Assembly: GCA_009617715.1 (NCBI GenBank)
Contig: VTFK01000053.1
Span: 124,001 to 188,000, forward strand
Length of the DNA: 64,000 nucleotides
Source: Plectrocnemia conspersa
Taxonomy: Eukaryota; Arthropoda; Insecta; Trichoptera; Polycentropodidae
Direction: 5' to 3'
Under the pieces are notes generated by a model. That model was not told the origin of the DNA. It made no database searches and worked only from the letters and a program-made list of their open reading frames with translations. Below are positions 62,464-64,000 of this stretch, one piece after another (within the stretch, counting starts at the first letter, position 1; each line of letters starts with the position of its first letter). A program made the translations under genes and the position numbers.

Positions 62464-62619
62464 TCGAATTTTGGTCAATAGGAGGGCGCAGTGTGAACGC
62501 TCGTTACCGAGCATTCCCACTACGAAGGCGCCGACACGATTTTATTGCTTTTGACGTGGATTTTTGACTTCTGAGAAGGGATAATTGTTTTTTGCGCCCT
62601 CGTATTGGTCAAAATTCGG
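62464..62619. mobile_element. 156-bp MITE with 27-bp terminal inverted repeats (TCGAATTTTGGTCAAT family)
   Basis: The left end is TCGAATTTTGGTCAATAGGA plus GGGCGCA. The right end is its complement with about three mismatches (TGCGCCCTCGTATTGGTCAA plus AATTCGG). The interior contains a second imperfect palindrome around GAACGCTCGTTACCGAGCAT. Confidence 0.8.
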
Positions 62620-63330
62620 TCGTGATGTGCTTCATTTTATTCTCAATTGACCAGAAAAGTGCATGTCATTTAATGAAATACTATGTTTCTTAATAGAATA
62701 TTAAAAAAACTACCACCAGCAGACCAACTTTTGCGCTCCCCCCCCCCCCCTAAAATCTGAAATAGCGTTCCTATCTATCGAATTGTGTTTTCCACAAAAT
62801 TTATGTCGTTGTGACTTAATGGGTTGCTGTCCAAGTACTAACATTTTTTTTATTCTCATCACTGATTAGACATTTTTGGGCTAATTCTCGATAAGTATGA
62901 ATTTCTTTACTAGGTTAAAGTACAAATATATATTTTCACTTCAGCTGAAAGATTTTGTATTTGGGCTACTTTATAAAAATCGCTGTTTCGTCCAAAAAAT
63001 AAATAATATTAAATATTATCGAATCAATCCATAAATTACCAAATACGAACAATTATGATATGATAGTTTAGAAAATAAAATGTAATTATTTAATCCGAAT
63101 GTTTGACATTACAAGAAATTGCTGCACACTGTATACAGTCTTCTTTGTTCAATATGTAACAGTATTGTATCTTCCAACCTTTTGGGTATACATATATTAT
63201 TTTTTTGTAAATCATCGCCTACTAACGAGCTTCAAATCTTTTAACGCACAACATTTATTTCCTGCATTAGTTGCTTGCTAAATATCAAAATACGTGAAAT
63301 GTTGGAGTGGTCCAATTATTTTGTGAAGTT

Positions 63331-63420
63331 ATATTTTCATCAGTATAAATATAATTTCACATGAACTATATCAGTGAAATCATATACAATTACATTTTCA
63401 TCGTTAGATATACTAGCAAA
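63331..63420. repeat. CACTAG-type module
   Basis: TATATTTTCATCAGTATAAA and TATAATTTCACATGAAC match the modules at 26190, 26570 and 29480. Confidence 0.55.
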
Positions 63421-63794
63421 ATATAATTTATTTATATATTTAAGTTAGGTTACCCCTATGCGTCACGGTCGTCGAAAATAATACATAAAAAGAAATAACA
63501 AAAAATCATAATATAATAAAATTAAATGTTACGAACCAGACCAGCTCCTCGTAACTGACATTAAACAGATCAATGTGCAACGACAGCGTATTAACCATTT
63601 CATGCCTGAAATTAAAATAAAAACCCGATATTATTTTCTTTTCGGGAACCGTCCTTAAGCAGTTAAATTAATTGATGTAAATGATATAATTAGTTAGGCC
63701 GCATAGCAACTTTTGAGATGCTTAAAAAAATCACTTGACCTTTTGAAGAAAATTTTAATATATGTATACCCGTCCCAGATGGCGACATAATTTG

Positions 63795-63958
63795 ACAGTT
63801 GCGAAACGTCCATTTGCTCTTGGAACCTAAACGATTTAACTTAATGATGGTTCAAAAACTATAGTTAGTTTTAGATCATTCATCGGGTCAAGTTGGGTTT
63901 GGTTAATTCGTTTATGTTAGGTGTAGATTTGAACAGCAAATTGACGTTTCGCAACTGT
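63795..63958. mobile_element. Complete 164-bp MITE with 24-bp terminal inverted repeats
   Basis: The left terminus, ACAGTTGCGAAACGTCCATT plus TGCT, and the right terminus (63935-63958) are complements with one mismatch. The interior is itself palindromic (AACTTAATGATGGTTCAAAA against TTTTAGATCATTCATCGGG). Fragments occur at 17640, 32180 and 62135. Confidence 0.85.
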
Positions 63959-64000
63959 TATATTATATTTTTTCTATATTATAAATATAATTGTATTAAC

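Larger units (their letters stand above)
38566..64000 (+). other. ELL: Probable ELL first intron
   Basis: No further ELL exon is recognised. The first 600 bp stay CpG-rich and produce several overlapping chance frames on both strands. The rest is AT-rich with transposon relics, plus mid-GC patches at 46800-47640, 48650-49330, 51420-51780, 52770-53160 and 59560-59830, in which I can support no gene. The duplicated promoter at 55-56.2 kb may mark a nested gene. Confidence 0.55.

Noticed and set aside
1..64000. tRNA, rRNA and CRISPR-like features
   Set aside because: No convincing B-box plus cloverleaf, rRNA block or regularly spaced repeat-spacer array was seen by eye.

Overview
The window is insect nuclear DNA. 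It is strongly AT-rich, has spliced genes with GT/AG introns, and is crowded with short DNA-transposon remnants and a few non-LTR retrotransposon tails. The order of insect cannot be fixed from the sequence. The bZIP gene here belongs to the CREB3/CREB3L3/CREB3L4 branch rather than to the CrebA (CREB3L1/2-like) branch.

Three protein-coding genes are well supported. (1) At the left edge, on the + strand, are the last three coding exons of an SK-type small-conductance calcium-activated potassium channel (296-397, 1168-1328, 3377-3530). They are followed by about 8.5 kb of very AT-rich 3' UTR and intergenic DNA. (2) Convergent to it, on the - strand, is a complete membrane-tethered CREB3-like transcription factor. 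It has eight coding exons running from 23105 down to 12052: an acidic N-terminus, bZIP domain, one membrane segment, a site-1-protease-like motif and a luminal tail. As sequenced, exon 4 is out of frame with exon 5, and this is best explained by one extra base in an A8 run at 14579-14586. A second possible first coding exon lies 10 kb further upstream (33216-33326). It has a phase-0 donor compatible with exon 2 and a perfect CRE about 150 bp upstream. (3) On the + strand, the first coding exon of the RNA polymerase II elongation factor ELL (38443-38565) sits in a GC-rich promoter. No later ELL exon was found, so everything from 38.6 to 64.0 kb is probably ELL intron 1, unless a nested gene lies inside it.

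Layout: 0-3.5 kb SK exons; 3.5-12 kb AT-rich spacer with microsatellites; 12-23.1 kb CREB3-like gene, whose 7.3-kb first intron carries several transposon fragments; 23.3-33 kb repeats (two hAT-type MITEs with exact 8-bp target duplications, two copies of a CCGGACA minisatellite element, one 709-bp element with 8-bp duplications); 33.2-33.5 kb alternative exon/promoter candidate; 33.6-38.2 kb AT-rich with few features; 38.3-39.2 kb ELL promoter and exon 1; 39-64 kb intron-like DNA with a decayed mariner, a reverse-transcriptase fragment, several MITEs, and a duplicated TATA/initiator promoter block at 55.0-56.2 kb in front of a small open frame.

The CREB3-like factor and ELL both act in gene expression, and SK acts at the plasma membrane. 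Nothing in the sequence suggests that the three form a functional cluster. The most unusual points are the duplicated core promoter, the alternative CREB3-like first exon with its CRE, and the frame break before the bZIP.
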